A stretch of 14,695 bases of DNA from Ruminococcaceae bacterium UBA7067 (GTDB lineage: Bacteria > Bacillota > Clostridia > Oscillospirales > Acutalibacteraceae), in NCBI GenBank assembly GCA_002493755.1, contig DKZT01000066.1, positions 7,815-22,509 on the forward strand. Reading direction: 5' to 3'. The notes beneath the pieces are model-generated. The model had not been told where the DNA came from, did not search any database, and worked only from the letters and a program-made list of their open reading frames with translations. Both the position numbers and the translations under genes were made by a program. This document shows, piece after piece, positions 14,373 through 14,695 of the stretch (position 1 is its first letter; each line of letters begins with the position of its first letter).

Positions 14373-14460
14373 AAAAAACACCAGCACACTGAAAAACAGG
14401 CACTGATGCACTTACCGAATTAACGCCAGCGCCTTTGCTGACTGCAAATTATATGATTTG
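14373..14460 (-). promoter_or_regulatory. gdhA leader with mutually exclusive antiterminator and terminator helices
   Basis: On the minus strand the transcript should start near 14460 with hairpin CAAAU/AUUUG (14460-14445). Next is hairpin 1, GUCAGC-[AAAGGC]-GCUGGC (14442 to 14425). A terminator follows: CAUCAGUGCCUG (14408-14397), a U5 loop, CAGUGUGCUGGUG (14391-14379), then six U (14378-14373). A third helix, AGGCGCUG (14434-14427) with CAGUGCCU (14405-14398), would use the 3' half of hairpin 1 and the 5' half of the terminator. The three cannot all form, the classic layout of attenuation. The gdhA ribosome site lies past the terminator, so expression requires readthrough. The signal (metabolite, protein or translation) is unknown, and I do not recognise a named riboswitch class. 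Confidence 0.68.
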
Positions 14461-14466
14461 GTTATT

Positions 14467-14495
14467 ATTTTAGCACATTAAATCGCTTTATGCAA
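14467..14495 (-). promoter_or_regulatory. gdhA promoter
   Basis: On the minus strand, TTGCAT (14495 to 14490), a 17-base spacer and TAAAAT (14472 to 14467), with TGC directly before the -10. An A/T-rich stretch upstream of the -35 (14496-14520) may act as an UP element. The predicted start near 14460 coincides with the first base of the leader hairpin. Confidence 0.8.
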
Positions 14496-14604
14496 GATTT
14501 TTTTTCAAAATTTCAAAAATATGTTAGTCACAAATGTGTTATGTTGATTTTAACGGTATAAATGCAGCAAGTGTTGACGAAAACACCAAAGGGAGCGGCT
14601 GTGT

Positions 14605-14695
14605 GCGGTGCTTGCACCGCAATGAAATAAATCCCTGACGGGATTTATGAAATATCGCTTTGCGATATGAAATAGCTTCGCTATGAAATATTTGC
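14605..14695. repeat. Array of short hairpins joined by a constant ATGAAAT spacer, truncated at the window end
   Basis: Four successive hairpins have unrelated stems: GCGGTG-CTTG-CACCGC (14605-14620), ATAAATCCC-TGAC-GGGATTTAT (14627-14648), ATATCGC-TTT-GCGATAT (14652-14668) and ATAGC-TTC-GCTAT (14672-14684). A fifth begins ATATTTGC and is cut off by the window end. The heptamer ATGAAAT recurs at 14622, 14647, 14667 and 14683. The array lies upstream of the gdhA promoter. It resembles palindromic repeats I associate with gut clostridial genomes but cannot name. The preceding stretch 14496-14604 holds no gene. Confidence 0.8.

Noticed and set aside
14415..14450. An 11-codon leader peptide (TTG to TAA, reading LQSAKALALIR) in the gdhA leader
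   Set aside because: No ribosome site precedes it, and its sequence has no run of a regulatory amino acid such as Glu or Gln. It overlaps hairpin 1, so a role cannot be excluded, but it is not supported.
14373..14460. ANTAR dual-hexaloop target or T-box in the gdhA leader
   Set aside because: Only the first hairpin has an A1/G4 hexaloop; the next possible loop, AUUCGG, has C at position 4. The leader is too short and lacks the specifier and antiterminator sequences of a T-box.
14605..14695. CRISPR array
   Set aside because: The constant element is only seven bases and the variable parts are self-complementary with decreasing length. There are no cas genes and no repeat of CRISPR size.

Overview
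The window looks like a chromosomal segment of a low-to-mid GC Gram-positive anaerobe, most likely a Ruminococcus-like member of the Oscillospirales (Clostridia). The reasons are strong AGGAGG-type ribosome binding sites, occasional TTG/GTG starts, short U-tailed terminators, an iron-type alcohol dehydrogenase beside a bifurcating NfnAB transhydrogenase, a clostridial-type NADP glutamate dehydrogenase, and a SAP-domain/Cys-rich pair of a kind I associate with gut clostridia. The genus is an inference; there is no rRNA or marker gene in the window.

Layout. (1) 1-3807: redox block on the + strand. It holds an iron-containing alcohol dehydrogenase (178-1368, own terminator) and nfnA-nfnB (1495-3748, 1 nt apart, strong terminator). 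Together these link NADH, NADPH and reduced ferredoxin with alcohol formation. (2) 3808-4690: a small AT-richer accessory cassette. It has a promoter, a TTG-initiated 54-residue Cys/His-rich protein, and a SAP-domain gene interrupted by an in-frame TAA at codon 11. (3) 4701-9727: a tightly packed operon murT-gatD-recD2-comF behind a near-consensus promoter. The GatD partner lacks the glutaminase Cys and His that define the enzyme. (4) 9728-11821: two AT-richer regulators, a LuxR-type HTH protein with an unrecognised N-terminus and an atypical REC + winged-helix/BTAD protein, ending at a bidirectional terminator. (5) 11826-12310: a minus-strand PH-domain protein with its own extended -10 promoter. 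(6) 12322-14495: a minus-strand unit made of gdhA followed by a zinc-ribbon/QN-repeat/DUF4870-like membrane protein. It is driven by a strong promoter and a leader that can fold into mutually exclusive antiterminator and terminator helices. (7) 14605-14695: a run of short hairpins separated by a constant ATGAAAT spacer, cut off by the window end.

How the parts fit. Regions 1 and 6 are central carbon/nitrogen redox metabolism: NfnAB makes NADPH, and GdhA uses NADPH and ammonia. Region 3 combines peptidoglycan-precursor amidation genes with DNA repair/competence-type genes. The best leads are the degenerate MurT-GatD glutaminase site, the gdhA attenuator-like leader, the hairpin array, the nonsense-interrupted SAP gene with its Cys-rich partner, and the paired atypical regulators.
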